Numbered from the stretch's first letter, positions 8,285-15,949 are shown. The stretch: 64,000 bases of DNA from Crocinitomicaceae bacterium (GCA_016708105.1 JADJGJ010000002.1:620001-684000); one strand, 5' to 3'. Numbers and translations are program-made. Notes: generated from the sequence alone by a model not told the origin.

Positions 8285-9739
8285 TTATTTCCTAATCCGA
8301 TTTCTTATTTGATCTAAAGTATAATCTGCAAGTAATTTTCCGTCTCTAAAAATTTCTTTCAGTTCGCCTTGCTTTTCTTCGTTCCAATCAACTTGATCAA
8401 TTAATTTATAGTTTCCGTTTTCAAGCACTATTTTCATTAATCCTTTTGCAGATTTTTTAGTTCCGTCATCTGTTATGGGATCTTTGAAAATGGAACGACC
8501 TTCTCCATTTACTTCACCATAAGTTGCTTTCATGGCAAAGCCGAAAGTGTCACGCGTATTATATTGATAAGTATATGATCCAATACCAAGGACAACGTTT
8601 GTTGAAGCGAATCCTTTTTGTTTTAATCGTTCACAAATATCTTTTGCTCTTTCAATGGTAATGCTGTCACCGTAAATAGCACCAATTTGTGGAATGAGTT
8701 CCTTGTATCCTTTTGCATTTGTTGTTCCGCCAAAAGTATCCCATAATAATTCAATTACGCCTTTTTTCTCTTGTTCGTTTTTTCCATTGGGGTTTCCGCA
8801 AATTATATCAACGGGATCTCCGCTATCAGGGCGAATCACTACTTTGCCTTCTCGTGATTGAATTTCAGATCTTAGTGCCGGTAAATATTCAGATAGTACT
8901 TTCCATAAATCCCAAGTGTCTGAAACAATTGATACAATTCCTTTTGGATAAACTTCACAAATCAGTCTTCTGAAAGTACCAAGTTCATCTGACATGGTGC
9001 CCATGCACATCACAGAGTGTTCAGTGGCAGCAACAGAACCTCCAATAAGTTCATGATCAGAACTGGCGTTATAATATTTTTCTAGAAAATCAATTGCCGG
9101 AATAGTATCTGTTCCGGTGAAGCTGAGAAGATGTCCGGCGGCTGAAGTTAGTGCGGCTTCAATACCCGCCATACCCCGCATTGAAAAATCATGTCCTTGC
9201 CAGTTTACAAATTCTGGTGATGATGATGTTTCATGGGCATATTGATCAAGTATTTTTCTGTACTGTCGTGCGATGGTGGCTGATGTACAAGGCATCCAAA
9301 TAACTGCAGACAACAAGGTTTCAAAATAATTGGTCAACCAAAAAAAGTCAGGGTGTGTATTATATATTGTAAAAATTGGAACTCGTAAAGGTACGCTAAC
9401 TCCCTCAGGAAGAGCTTTAATTACCATCGGAATATATCCTAGATCATGCAGTGCTTCAATATGCTTGGTGCCTACCTGATTTTCTCCAAGATAATTGTTG
9501 ATGCGTCGGTTGTATTCTGAAATTATTTTTGACTTCGGTTGCTTGAAAAAATGATTTTCAAAATCTTCTAATATGTATTTTTTTATAAAATATTGCAGAC
9601 CAAAAAACACTACTTCGTCAATGTTTTCAATTCTACTTTTTCTTGGTGTCCAGTTGGAGTACACAAGAGTGGTTCCTTCAGGATATTGCCTGCGATGATC
9701 TACCTTGTAGCCATCAGTAAGTAAGAGTGGATTATGCAT
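8285..9739 (-). CDS. nadV: nicotinamide phosphoribosyltransferase family protein
   Basis: 484 residues, the normal length of the family. Conserved blocks include DGYKVDHRRQYPEGT near the N-terminus, SMRGMAGIEAA and SFTGTDTIP in the middle, ATEHSVM (active-site His), SDTWDLWKVL and IRPDSGDP (acidic residues that hold the ribose-pyrophosphate). The standard reaction is nicotinamide plus PRPP to NMN, which the NadR of the same operon can turn into NAD. It lies 37 bp downstream of the prs-like gene. In the phage-encoded NARP1 pathway a homologue uses ADP-ribose pyrophosphate instead and makes NAD directly; sequence reading alone cannot exclude that here. Confidence 0.9.
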   Translation of the reverse strand: MHNPLLLTDGYKVDHRRQYPEGTTLVYSNWTPRKSRIENIDEVVFFGLQYFIKKYILEDFENHFFKQPKSKIISEYNRRINNYLGENQVGTKHIEALHDLGYIPMVIKALPEGVSVPLRVPIFTIYNTHPDFFWLTNYFETLLSAVIWMPCTSATIARQYRKILDQYAHETSSSPEFVNWQGHDFSMRGMAGIEAALTSAAGHLLSFTGTDTIPAIDFLEKYYNASSDHELIGGSVAATEHSVMCMGTMSDELGTFRRLICEVYPKGIVSIVSDTWDLWKVLSEYLPALRSEIQSREGKVVIRPDSGDPVDIICGNPNGKNEQEKKGVIELLWDTFGGTTNAKGYKELIPQIGAIYGDSITIERAKDICERLKQKGFASTNVVLGIGSYTYQYNTRDTFGFAMKATYGEVNGEGRSIFKDPITDDGTKKSAKGLMKIVLENGNYKLIDQVDWNEEKQGELKEIFRDGKLLADYTLDQIRNRIRK

Positions 9740-9776
9740 ATTTATATCTAGTTAAAATTTATTTTTACTTATTGTT

Positions 9777-10619
9777 TCATGATAATATTTGGTCGTTGAT
9801 CAGTATTTGTGTTAGGCATGGATGTGACAATTCTTTCACTGAATTTGTTGTGAAGATTTTAGTGAAACACGTTGACAATTCATCAAATCCTTTACTAAAA
9901 ATGCCATGTGATACTGCCAAGTATAATTTACCGGCATTTTTCTTCTTAAACTCTTCCGTCAATCCAATGAAGGTGCTTCCACCATCACAAATGTCATCAA
10001 CAATCAGACATGCTTTATCTTGTAGGTTGTCTGTGTAGACCTGAAATCCAGAAATTTTTCCGGTCTTAACATCTCTTCTTTTACTACATTCTACAACTGG
10101 AATTCCTCCCAGATAATGTGATACTTTGTAGATTTTTTTAAGTGCTCCGCCATCCGGCGAGATCAAAATCAGCTCTTCGTTAATTTGACTCATAACCTGT
10201 TTGATAAACGCATGATTAGGAATAGATATACAATTATTTAAAACAGCCGGTGTCACTTCAGAATGGGCATCCAATACTACCACGCACTGAGCATTTATTT
10301 GATTGATGATCTCAGCATAAACTTTAACTGAAAGTGGTTCACCCGTTACCATCACACGATCTTGTCTGGCTGCAGGAAAATAGGGAATTATTAGTTTCTC
10401 AATCTTCACTTGCATGCGGTTGAGAGCATCTGCTGCAAGACATAGAAGTCCTAAATCATTGAATGAGTTTATCCGATGTGTCAACGTAACGCTGCTGCCT
10501 GCGGCTAGGTCTGATGTTATTCTTATGTGTGGTTCTCCACCGGGAAAAAGAAATTGTTGAAACGATATTTCCTGTCCTTGTTGTGGTTTAAAATTTGAAT
10601 CTAGATTAAGTGTTTTCAT
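9777..10619 (-). CDS. prs: ribose-phosphate pyrophosphokinase-like protein linked to nadV
   Basis: 280 residues, shorter than housekeeping PRPP synthetases (about 310). ARQDR (84-88), DAHS (117-120), KRR (180-182) and the pyrophosphate loop VDDICDGGST (207-216) match the family's catalytic elements. The flexible-loop region and the C-terminus diverge from the classical enzyme, and the protein ends soon after the last strand. As first gene of the salvage operon it should supply the pyrophosphate donor for the adjacent transferase. Alternatives are PRPP synthesis, or pyrophosphorylation of ADP-ribose as in phage Adps. The promoter and an operator candidate lie directly upstream. Confidence 0.85.
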   Translation of the reverse strand: MKTLNLDSNFKPQQGQEISFQQFLFPGGEPHIRITSDLAAGSSVTLTHRINSFNDLGLLCLAADALNRMQVKIEKLIIPYFPAARQDRVMVTGEPLSVKVYAEIINQINAQCVVVLDAHSEVTPAVLNNCISIPNHAFIKQVMSQINEELILISPDGGALKKIYKVSHYLGGIPVVECSKRRDVKTGKISGFQVYTDNLQDKACLIVDDICDGGSTFIGLTEEFKKKNAGKLYLAVSHGIFSKGFDELSTCFTKIFTTNSVKELSHPCLTQILINDQILS

Positions 10620-10627
10620 ATTACTTT

Positions 10628-10644
10628 GTGTATGTATTACGCAA
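10628..10644 (-). promoter_or_regulatory. candidate NrtR operator on the prs promoter
   Basis: TTGCGTAATACATACAC (minus strand) shares TTGCGTAA and the final ACAC, at identical spacing, with two other sites of this locus. It overlaps the last bases of the -7 box TACATTTG and the expected transcription start, a position fitting a repressor. Assignment to the neighbouring Nudix/HTH regulator is inferred from the repetition of the motif and its location. Confidence 0.7.
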
Positions 10645-10672
10645 ATGTAGGCATTTAATTTGTTCCTGTCAA
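10642..10672 (-). promoter_or_regulatory. promoter of the NAD-salvage operon
   Basis: On the minus strand TTG (10672-10670), a 20-bp spacer and TACATTTG (10649-10642) match the Bacteroidota -33/-7 pattern. Transcription would begin about 15 bp upstream of the prs start codon, giving a very short leader. Confidence 0.65.
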
Positions 10673-10678
10673 TACATT

Positions 10679-10695
10679 GTGTGAAAATTACGCAA
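10679..10695 (-). promoter_or_regulatory. second candidate NrtR operator upstream of prs
   Basis: TTGCGTAATTTTCACAC on the minus strand, matching the first site at TTGCGTAAT and the final ACAC. It sits 6 bp upstream of the -33 element and overlaps the stop codon of the regulator gene. The two sites bracket the promoter and are about 51 bp apart, roughly five helical turns. Confidence 0.6.
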
Positions 10696-11380
10696 AATGT
10701 ATTTCGAAGTAAAAACCCGACTGAACCAATTTGGTGTATTTTGACTTGTTAAACCTGAAAAGCTTTGCAGGTCTTCCGCTTTTTCTTTGCGAATACCTAG
10801 GTGTTTCTTCAATAATGCCGTAGCTCATTATTTTTTTTCTAAAATTTCTGCGGTCAATTTCTTTTTCTAAAATTGTACTGTATAAATTTTCAAGATCAGA
10901 GAATAAAAATTCTTTTGGCAATAGATCAAATCCGATGGGTTGATAAGTCAGCTTGTTTTGTAAGCGCAACACCGCGGTTTGTATCATAGCACGATGATCG
11001 AAGGCCAATTTTGGTAATTTTTTTAGTGAATACCACGCTGCCTCTTTTGCATCAGTATCAGCAACGGGGAATAATTGGTCAGAATTTACCAGCGCAAAAT
11101 ATGCGACGGAAATGACTCTCGCTCTTGGATCGCGATTGATTTGGTCTCCGAAGGTGTATAGTTGCTCAAGGTAATTTACTTTTATTCCTGCTTCTTCATA
11201 TAATTCTCGCACAACCGCATCGCGCAAGGCCTCGTTGTTTTTAACGAATCCACCCGCAAGCGCCCATTGATTTTTTAGTTTACCAAATTTTTGTTTGATT
11301 AGTAAAACTTTCAAGTCGTTTTCAGAATAACCGAAAACAATAGCATCTACTGCTACTTTGATGTTTTGAGAAATTTTCAT
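10688..11380 (-). CDS. nrtR: NrtR-type Nudix/winged-helix transcriptional regulator
   Basis: 230 residues. The N-terminal Nudix domain carries a complete Nudix box (residues 44-66: GFVKNNE, seven residues, REL, YEEAGI), so hydrolase activity may be retained; many regulators of this group have lost it. The C-terminal 70 or so residues (from about 160, with IDRRNFRKKIMSYG and SGRPAKLFRF) form the winged helix-turn-helix domain. Members of this family repress NAD-biosynthesis genes and sense ADP-ribose-like ligands. The related arabinose/xylose Nudix regulators look similar, but the adjoining salvage operon and three shared operator candidates make the NAD role most likely. An operator candidate 2 bp before its start suggests autoregulation. 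Confidence 0.85.
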   Translation of the reverse strand: MKISQNIKVAVDAIVFGYSENDLKVLLIKQKFGKLKNQWALAGGFVKNNEALRDAVVRELYEEAGIKVNYLEQLYTFGDQINRDPRARVISVAYFALVNSDQLFPVADTDAKEAAWYSLKKLPKLAFDHRAMIQTAVLRLQNKLTYQPIGFDLLPKEFLFSDLENLYSTILEKEIDRRNFRKKIMSYGIIEETPRYSQRKSGRPAKLFRFNKSKYTKLVQSGFYFEIHFA

Positions 11381-11382
11381 AC

Positions 11383-11399
11383 TTGCGTAAATATTACAC
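11383..11399 (+). promoter_or_regulatory. candidate NrtR operator before nrtR
   Basis: TTGCGTAAATATTACAC on the plus strand, ending 2 bp before the nrtR start codon. This copy is the most symmetric of the three (GTGTAA/TTACGC half-sites in the other orientation), consistent with a dimeric repressor controlling its own gene. Confidence 0.65.
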
Positions 11400-11498
11400 T
11401 AATGTATGAAAAATATAATTCTATTATTTAAGAGAGAATAATCAACAGTTTTCTAGAAACAAACTTGGTTAGCATGTGATTTTAATCGAACCTTTTGG

Positions 11499-11957
11499 TT
11501 AAACAAAAATTTCCTCAAGCGCTTTCATTCTAAAATCAAAAATCTGATGGAGTTTTTTTCTGATGAAAAGTGAATTGGCAATGGCGCCAAAAAAGCCCAA
11601 GGGCGGCATATAGGTAATGATGTCTGTCATTAGTACACCACCTTCAGTAGGTTCAATTTTATGCTGATGATGCCAGAGCTTGTAAGGTCCAACACGTTGT
11701 TCATCTACAAAATAATATTCAGGTTTCACCTGGGTAATTTCTGTCATCCATTGCATGGACAATCCGGCAAGCGGTTTTACACTATAGGTGATAATCATGC
11801 CGGCATACATGGTTTCAGCCACTTGTTCACTTGTCATTTTGAATTCCATAGAAGTCGGCGTAATTTTGCTCAAGTTTTCAGGCCGAGAAATGAAATCCCA
11901 TACTTGTTTAACATTCGCCGGTATTTTTTGAGTACGTGTGAATTGGTAGAAAGGCAT
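11499..11957 (-). CDS. SRPBCC/START-like ligand-binding protein
   Basis: About 152 residues from the ATG at 11957; the longer reading would begin at a TTG 12 codons upstream and adds a low-complexity basic stretch, so it is disfavoured. The pattern of an N-terminal strand (FTRTQKIPANVKQVWDFIS), SRPENLSKITP, central antiparallel strands and a long C-terminal helix (IRKKLHQIFDFRMKALEEI) matches the SRPBCC fold of polyketide-cyclase/START type. These proteins bind hydrophobic ligands or act in lipid metabolism; nothing here identifies the ligand. Monocistronic. Confidence 0.75.
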   Translation of the reverse strand: MPFYQFTRTQKIPANVKQVWDFISRPENLSKITPTSMEFKMTSEQVAETMYAGMIITYSVKPLAGLSMQWMTEITQVKPEYYFVDEQRVGPYKLWHHQHKIEPTEGGVLMTDIITYMPPLGFFGAIANSLFIRKKLHQIFDFRMKALEEIFV

Positions 11958-12151
11958 TTGTTTTTTTTTGTGATTGTTTATACCCAATAACAATTAATCA
12001 CGGTGAATGTTTGAGAGAAATGTACTACGTATACACAGATTGGGATCTGCGGAGTGGGGACCGTATGTTTTGTAGCGGGTTGGGTGCATGTTCACGTTAG
12101 CACTTGATGCGGAATAATTGAAAATTATATTGCGCGATAAGAGCGCAAAAA

Positions 12152-12178
12152 AAGGAGAGTTGAATTTCAACTCTCCTT
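12152..12178 (-). terminator. terminator of the T9SS protein gene
   Basis: AAGGAGAGTTGA, a 3-nt loop and TCAACTCTCCTT form a perfect 12-bp stem. Both sides carry A/T-rich runs; on the minus strand it follows the stop codon at 12200 by about 20 bp. It may also work for transcription from the right. The stretch 11958-12151 holds no recognisable gene. Confidence 0.8.
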
Positions 12179-12199
12179 CCCTTTTATTGATAAAAGCTG

Positions 12200-14581
12200 T
12201 TAGTTCAATGCAACTTTGGTGTAATATATTTTTTCACCAACTTGAATTTTTACTAAGTACATACCGTCAGCAAGATTTGTCAAATCAATTTCGTTTGAAT
12301 TATTTCCGGCTGTGATATTCATCGTTTTAAAATACACAACTTGTCCGGCAGAATTCAATATTTCTACTGCAACATTGTTATGATTTTCGGCAGATTCAAC
12401 AGTTAATTGTACCAAGCCATTTGAAGGGTTTGGATAAATTGTGAATCCGAAATCAGCATCTGCTTCATTAATCCCAACTTGAGATGAAACAACCACTTCA
12501 AGAGTGTCATAACATCCGTTCATATCTGTTACAGTAACAATGTATGTACCCCCAGCCAATCCTGATAAATCTTCAGTAGTACTTCCATTGTCCCAGTCAA
12601 ATGTGAATCCCGGAGTTCCGCCTGATACAGTTAGATCAATTGTTCCATCATTTCCTAAAAGTTCATCTGTAGAAGTAGATGAAATGAGTACATCAGGAGA
12701 AGTAAATACATCAATTGAATTGCTGGTTCCGCACAAGGTATTTGTCAGGGTATATGTTCCTGGTGTTGAAACTATAATTGAATCAGTTGTTTCAGTAGTA
12801 CTCCAAGATGAATATCCCATACCAGGCGCAATGTCTGAAGATAGTGTCACATCATGACCGTTGCACAAGTATGCAGAATTCATTGCGTTAATTACTGGAG
12901 TTCCCATTACATGCATTTCAAATGTTTCAGATAGTGTACAAATATCATAAGTAACTAAATGTACACCTACACCAGCAACTACGGGATCAAAGATATTTCC
13001 TTGATTATAAACCTGTGCAAATACGCCGGCAAAGTTTCCTGAAAAAGCAGTGTATTCAATTGATATAGTATTTGTTCCTCCAAAGTTCCAGTTTGTTTGT
13101 ATTGCAGGATCAGTAGCAGTAATGTATTCAATATTTGAACCTGCTACCGGAGTACAAGAACAAGTATTTGGATATTGTCCGGCAATGGTTTCAACTAAAA
13201 CTCCGTTTACGTAAATATTCCAGCTATATGCGGCATCACAAGATGTATGGGCAAAGGTGAATCTGATACTATCAATCATCGTTGCGGTATTTTGTAAACT
13301 AAAAGCAGTTGAGTTAAACATAGTACCACCAATAATGCCTTCAGTGCATAAGTCACCACCCCAGGTTAATGTATCTTCAAGACCTGCGCCCGGTGCATCC
13401 ATTATTTTCACGGTATCAATGTTGAGACCTCCGCTAATTACTCCAACACCGGACCAAACTCCTTGACTTGCATCATTAGGACTTGGATTAGTAATAGGCA
13501 CAGCATAGAGCGTAACTGGCGCATCACCTTCGCACATGGCAAGTGGAGAAGTTAAGTTTGTAATAGATGCTACAGTAACATTGATGGTATCTGAATCAGT
13601 GCATCCGCCTCCATCAACAATGTCAACGTAATATTGTCCTCCACCTGAAATAGCTAAAGAATCATCAGTAGATAAATCATTCCATAAATAAGTTGCCATA
13701 CCAAATGCCGGCGACACATAAGCAGTTTCACCGGGACAAAGAGAAAAATCTGTTCCAAGATTTGCTGTTACTGCAGTGGTAACAGTAATGTTTGCAGTAG
13801 CACAATAGGTTGGAATGAAAGCAACATAGTCATTAGAAATTGACCAACTTGCAGCATTTCTGCCTGTCACTGCATATCCAGTTGACCCATTGAAATTCTC
13901 AATACCCATGGTGTGAGTTCCTCCATCAGAAGGCATAGAGGTTGTGTGAATTTCAATCACGTTGGTTGTTTCATACAAATGTACTTGAGTAGTTATTGCA
14001 TTTCCACCGCCATAGTGTTGAACATTGTAAAATTCAACAATCAATTTTTGGTTTGGCGCTGTACCCGTGGTAAGATATCTAACTGAACCACCTAATCCTG
14101 GATGTATGTCTTCCCATGCAAATGCAATCATGTTGTCAGGATTACCTAATGTAGGAATAGTTTGACCAGAGCAACATCCATTTGACATGCCCGCACTGAA
14201 TCCAATAAATCCATTAGATGAAATATAAAAATCAGTATAATCAACACCAAAAAAGTTGAATGTAAAACCAATTGGTAAAACACCAGTGACTTGATCATCT
14301 CCTAACGAAACTGATGTTCCCGCAATTGGTCCAGGCATTGGACTGTATGTTCCGGTTTGATCAATGGTATATAAATTTGGTGCGTACATTGGGTCAACAA
14401 CAAAAAGTGTATGAGTACCAACTCCGGCAACTAAAGGATCAAAGCTGCCACCAGATACTCCTGGACCAACTAATGTGCCGCCGCTAACAACAGGTGTTTG
14501 AGCTGTGCCATTCACACAGGTAGGACTGTTAAGCCCGGTAATTGAACATTGATTCCAACCAGTTGTAGCAATTGCCACCAC
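12200..14581 (-). CDS. large T9SS-exported adhesin-like protein; signal peptide out of frame
   Basis: The open frame gives 793 residues. An N-terminal nidogen-like region (about 70-260; FNFFGVDYTDFYISSNGFIGF) is followed by Ig/PKD-like segments with TYLWNDLSTDDS, then a SprB-type repeat near 640-690 (SGGTPGFTFDWDNGSTTE, YIVTVTDMNGCYDT). A type A T9SS sorting domain closes the protein (IYPNPSNGL to KVALN). A cell-surface or secreted adhesin is likely. The frame opens only at a GTG at 14581 and lacks a signal peptide. Upstream, an ATG at 14610 followed by six A's begins one, but in another frame; a seventh A would give MKKIFLSIIPVVAIA fused to this protein. Deletion, sequencing error or slippage are all possible. 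Confidence 0.8.
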   Translation of the reverse strand: MVAIATTGWNQCSITGLNSPTCVNGTAQTPVVSGGTLVGPGVSGGSFDPLVAGVGTHTLFVVDPMYAPNLYTIDQTGTYSPMPGPIAGTSVSLGDDQVTGVLPIGFTFNFFGVDYTDFYISSNGFIGFSAGMSNGCCSGQTIPTLGNPDNMIAFAWEDIHPGLGGSVRYLTTGTAPNQKLIVEFYNVQHYGGGNAITTQVHLYETTNVIEIHTTSMPSDGGTHTMGIENFNGSTGYAVTGRNAASWSISNDYVAFIPTYCATANITVTTAVTANLGTDFSLCPGETAYVSPAFGMATYLWNDLSTDDSLAISGGGQYYVDIVDGGGCTDSDTINVTVASITNLTSPLAMCEGDAPVTLYAVPITNPSPNDASQGVWSGVGVISGGLNIDTVKIMDAPGAGLEDTLTWGGDLCTEGIIGGTMFNSTAFSLQNTATMIDSIRFTFAHTSCDAAYSWNIYVNGVLVETIAGQYPNTCSCTPVAGSNIEYITATDPAIQTNWNFGGTNTISIEYTAFSGNFAGVFAQVYNQGNIFDPVVAGVGVHLVTYDICTLSETFEMHVMGTPVINAMNSAYLCNGHDVTLSSDIAPGMGYSSWSTTETTDSIIVSTPGTYTLTNTLCGTSNSIDVFTSPDVLISSTSTDELLGNDGTIDLTVSGGTPGFTFDWDNGSTTEDLSGLAGGTYIVTVTDMNGCYDTLEVVVSSQVGINEADADFGFTIYPNPSNGLVQLTVESAENHNNVAVEILNSAGQVVYFKTMNITAGNNSNEIDLTNLADGMYLVKIQVGEKIYYTKVALN

Positions 14582-14620
14582 CGGAATAATACTTAAAAAT
14601 ATTTTTTCATGTTTTTCAAT

Positions 14621-14914
14621 TTAACGGGTTTCTACTACGATTGCATTTTCAAAACGCCACAACTGTTGACGGAGATAATTGACACGAACAGAATCATTCG
14701 CATTTTTCAAAATCTCTTCTTTAAGAGCTGAAATTTTTCCGGGCACAGTGCTGTCCAATTCTGCTTGACTTGAAAAAGTTACCGGTTGACCATCTGCTGG
14801 TTTAATGCCCGTGAGGATTGGATTCTGTTCGGTTTGAACAGTCTCCTGCGCATAGGCTTGGTGAATCGTCATTCCACCAAACAAGAGGCTTAGAATAATT
14901 AGAGTTTTTTTCAT
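14621..14914 (-). CDS. small secreted protein of unknown function
   Basis: 97 residues with a clear signal peptide (MKKTLIILSLLFGG, cleavage after AYA). The mature part has about 75 residues, is hydrophilic and probably helical at the C-terminus (VNYLRQQLWRFENAIVVETR). It ends only 11 bp before the expected ATG of the large T9SS protein, so the two are probably co-transcribed and may act together at the surface. No family recognised. Confidence 0.6.
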   Translation of the reverse strand: MKKTLIILSLLFGGMTIHQAYAQETVQTEQNPILTGIKPADGQPVTFSSQAELDSTVPGKISALKEEILKNANDSVRVNYLRQQLWRFENAIVVETR

Positions 14915-15026
14915 ATTGTAGATTTAGTTTCAGGCAAATGTATGTCATTTGTTTAATGTGAGCAAGTGCTTTTAATTCAATGTTTTCGACAATTAATGAT
15001 TGGTAAAGTTGGGGGGGGTAATTGGC

Positions 15027-15137
15027 ATGATGATTTGTGTTGTGTTTTCTAATTCGTTCTATTAAATCATCTCTGGTAAAACCGATGCAATATTTGTTTT
15101 TGCTTTTTGATTAAAGGATATAAGTTGTGTAAGTCAT
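15027..15137 (-). pseudogene. decayed third copy of the GIY-YIG nuclease gene (5' part only)
   Basis: Reading the minus strand from the ATG at 15137 gives MTYTTYIL, a stop, then SKSKNKYCIGFTRDDLIER and IRKHNTNHH. This lines up residue by residue with the start of the two intact genes (MYTTYILYSEIKNKYYIGST, ELHERIRRHNSNHH). It has a premature stop at codon 9, the catalytic Arg region is still recognisable, and the homology ends abruptly at a run of eight G's (positions 15011-15018). The part coding for the catalytic Glu is missing. It is followed on its upstream side by a degenerate version of the terminator hairpin seen with the other copies. Confidence 0.75.
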
Positions 15138-15153
15138 TCAAAAAAAATTAGGC

Positions 15154-15189
15154 AAAAAAAAACGAGTTGATAAAGCCATCTCGTTTTTT
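15154..15189 (-). terminator. degenerate copy of the tRNA terminator hairpin
   Basis: AAAACGAG and CTCGTTTT arms with a 13-nt interior and A/T runs on both sides. The arrangement equals the terminators at 15576-15610 and 15966-16000 but the inner stem has decayed. It marks the position where the older unit once joined a tRNA 3' end. The rest of 14915-15026 shows no gene. Confidence 0.5.
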
Positions 15190-15197
15190 GTGAATGT

Positions 15198-15281
15198 AAG
15201 AATTGCGGGATTCCCTGTCTGCCTGATGATCAACTTTATTATCGAATGATTTCTTTCAGATAGGCAGGGAACCCCCGACCC
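15198..15281. repeat. imperfect inverted repeat within a tRNA-like remnant
   Basis: After a GGGATT that resembles the tRNA 3' part, CCCTGTCTGCCTGA (from about 15213) pairs imperfectly with TCAGATAGGCAGGG (to 15269), enclosing about 29 bp. The sequence then runs into ACCCCCGACCCTCCCGAC, the tRNA-derived edge of the direct repeat. It looks like an insertion or rearrangement in the T-arm of the oldest tRNA copy. Confidence 0.45.
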
Positions 15282-15313
15282 TCCCGACGTAAAGTCGGGA
15301 TGCTCTGAACCAG

Positions 15314-15559
15314 CTATTGAGAAATTAATTTTTCAATCATTTTTCTGGACTTCCACTTTTTGATTTGTAGTTCTCTTTGTCGGGCGTATTGCACAGAATT
15401 GAAGGATTCATGGTAAATCAATATCCAATCACCTGTTCCACCGGTGAATCCATGATGATTTGAATTATGTCTTCTTATTCGTTCATGCAATTCGTCACCA
15501 GTTGATCCGATGTAATATTTGTTTTTGATTTCGGAGTATAGAATATAGGTAGTATACAT
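15314..15559 (-). CDS. GIY-YIG nuclease domain protein, copy 1
   Basis: 81 residues consisting only of a GIY-YIG domain: TTYILYS then YYIGST (the two GIY-YIG strands), ERIRRHN with the catalytic Arg, and YARQRELQIKKWKSRK with the catalytic Glu. The protein is identical to that of copy 2. The stop codon TAG is also the first three bases of a tRNA D-loop fragment, so the gene runs straight into a piece of tRNA-Val. Single-domain proteins of this kind (the YhbQ/UPF0213-like group) are widespread in Bacteroidota with unproved function; related domains are the nuclease part of homing endonucleases. Duplication beside tRNA pieces suggests a mobile or amplifying unit. Confidence 0.85.
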   Translation of the reverse strand: MYTTYILYSEIKNKYYIGSTGDELHERIRRHNSNHHGFTGGTGDWILIYHESFNSVQYARQRELQIKKWKSRKMIEKLISQ

Positions 15560-15575
15560 TTAAAAAGTTTAGAGC

Positions 15576-15610
15576 AAAAAAAAACGAGATGGTTTATCAT
15601 CTCGTTTTTT
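15576..15610 (-). terminator. terminator after the tRNA 3' fragment, copy 1
   Basis: AAAACGAGATG and CATCTCGTTTT arms (11 bp), a 6-nt loop and A/T runs on both sides. Identical to the terminator following the intact tRNA; it also lies just before the start of the nuclease gene. Confidence 0.8.
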
Positions 15611-15703
15611 ATTAGTTGGTGGGAATTGAGGGATTGACTAAGGTCGAACTTACGTTTCGAACCCCCGACCCTCCCGACGTAAAGTCGGGATGCTCTGAAC
15701 CAG

Positions 15704-15949
15704 CTATTGAGAAATTAATTTTTCAATCATTTTTCTGGACTTCCACTTTTTGATTTGTAGTTCTCTTTGTCGGGCGTATTGCACAGAATTGAAGGATTCA
15801 TGGTAAATCAATATCCAATCACCTGTTCCACCAGTGAATCCATGATGATTTGAATTATGTCTTCTTATTCGTTCATGCAATTCGTCACCAGTTGATCCGA
15901 TGTAATATTTGTTTTTGATTTCAGAGTATAGAATATAGGTAGTATACAT
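15704..15949 (-). CDS. GIY-YIG nuclease domain protein, copy 2
   Basis: The 81-residue protein is identical to copy 1 (GIY-YIG strands, catalytic Arg in ERIRRHN, catalytic Glu in RQRELQIKKW). The gene begins about 20 bp after the terminator of the functional tRNA and ends in the D-loop of an altered tRNA fragment. Two nucleotide differences from copy 1 are silent, which points to recent duplication or gene conversion, and to selection or very short time. No ribosome-binding site is obvious; expression may depend on read-through from the tRNA. Confidence 0.85.
   Translation of the reverse strand: MYTTYILYSEIKNKYYIGSTGDELHERIRRHNSNHHGFTGGTGDWILIYHESFNSVQYARQRELQIKKWKSRKMIEKLISQ

Larger units (their letters stand above)
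15271..15635. repeat. 365-bp direct repeat, copy 1 (tRNA fragment + GIY-YIG gene + terminator + tRNA 3' end)
   Basis: Nearly identical to 15661-16025 (offset 390 bp; two differences noticed, both inside the nuclease gene). It begins with a tRNA-Val variable-loop/anticodon-arm fragment whose anticodon arm is replaced by TCCCGAC-GTAAA-GTCGGGA (15282-15300). It continues with the D-loop fragment, the nuclease gene and a terminator, and ends with the tRNA acceptor/T-arm sequence (GGGAATTGAGGGATT on the plus strand). Confidence 0.9.
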
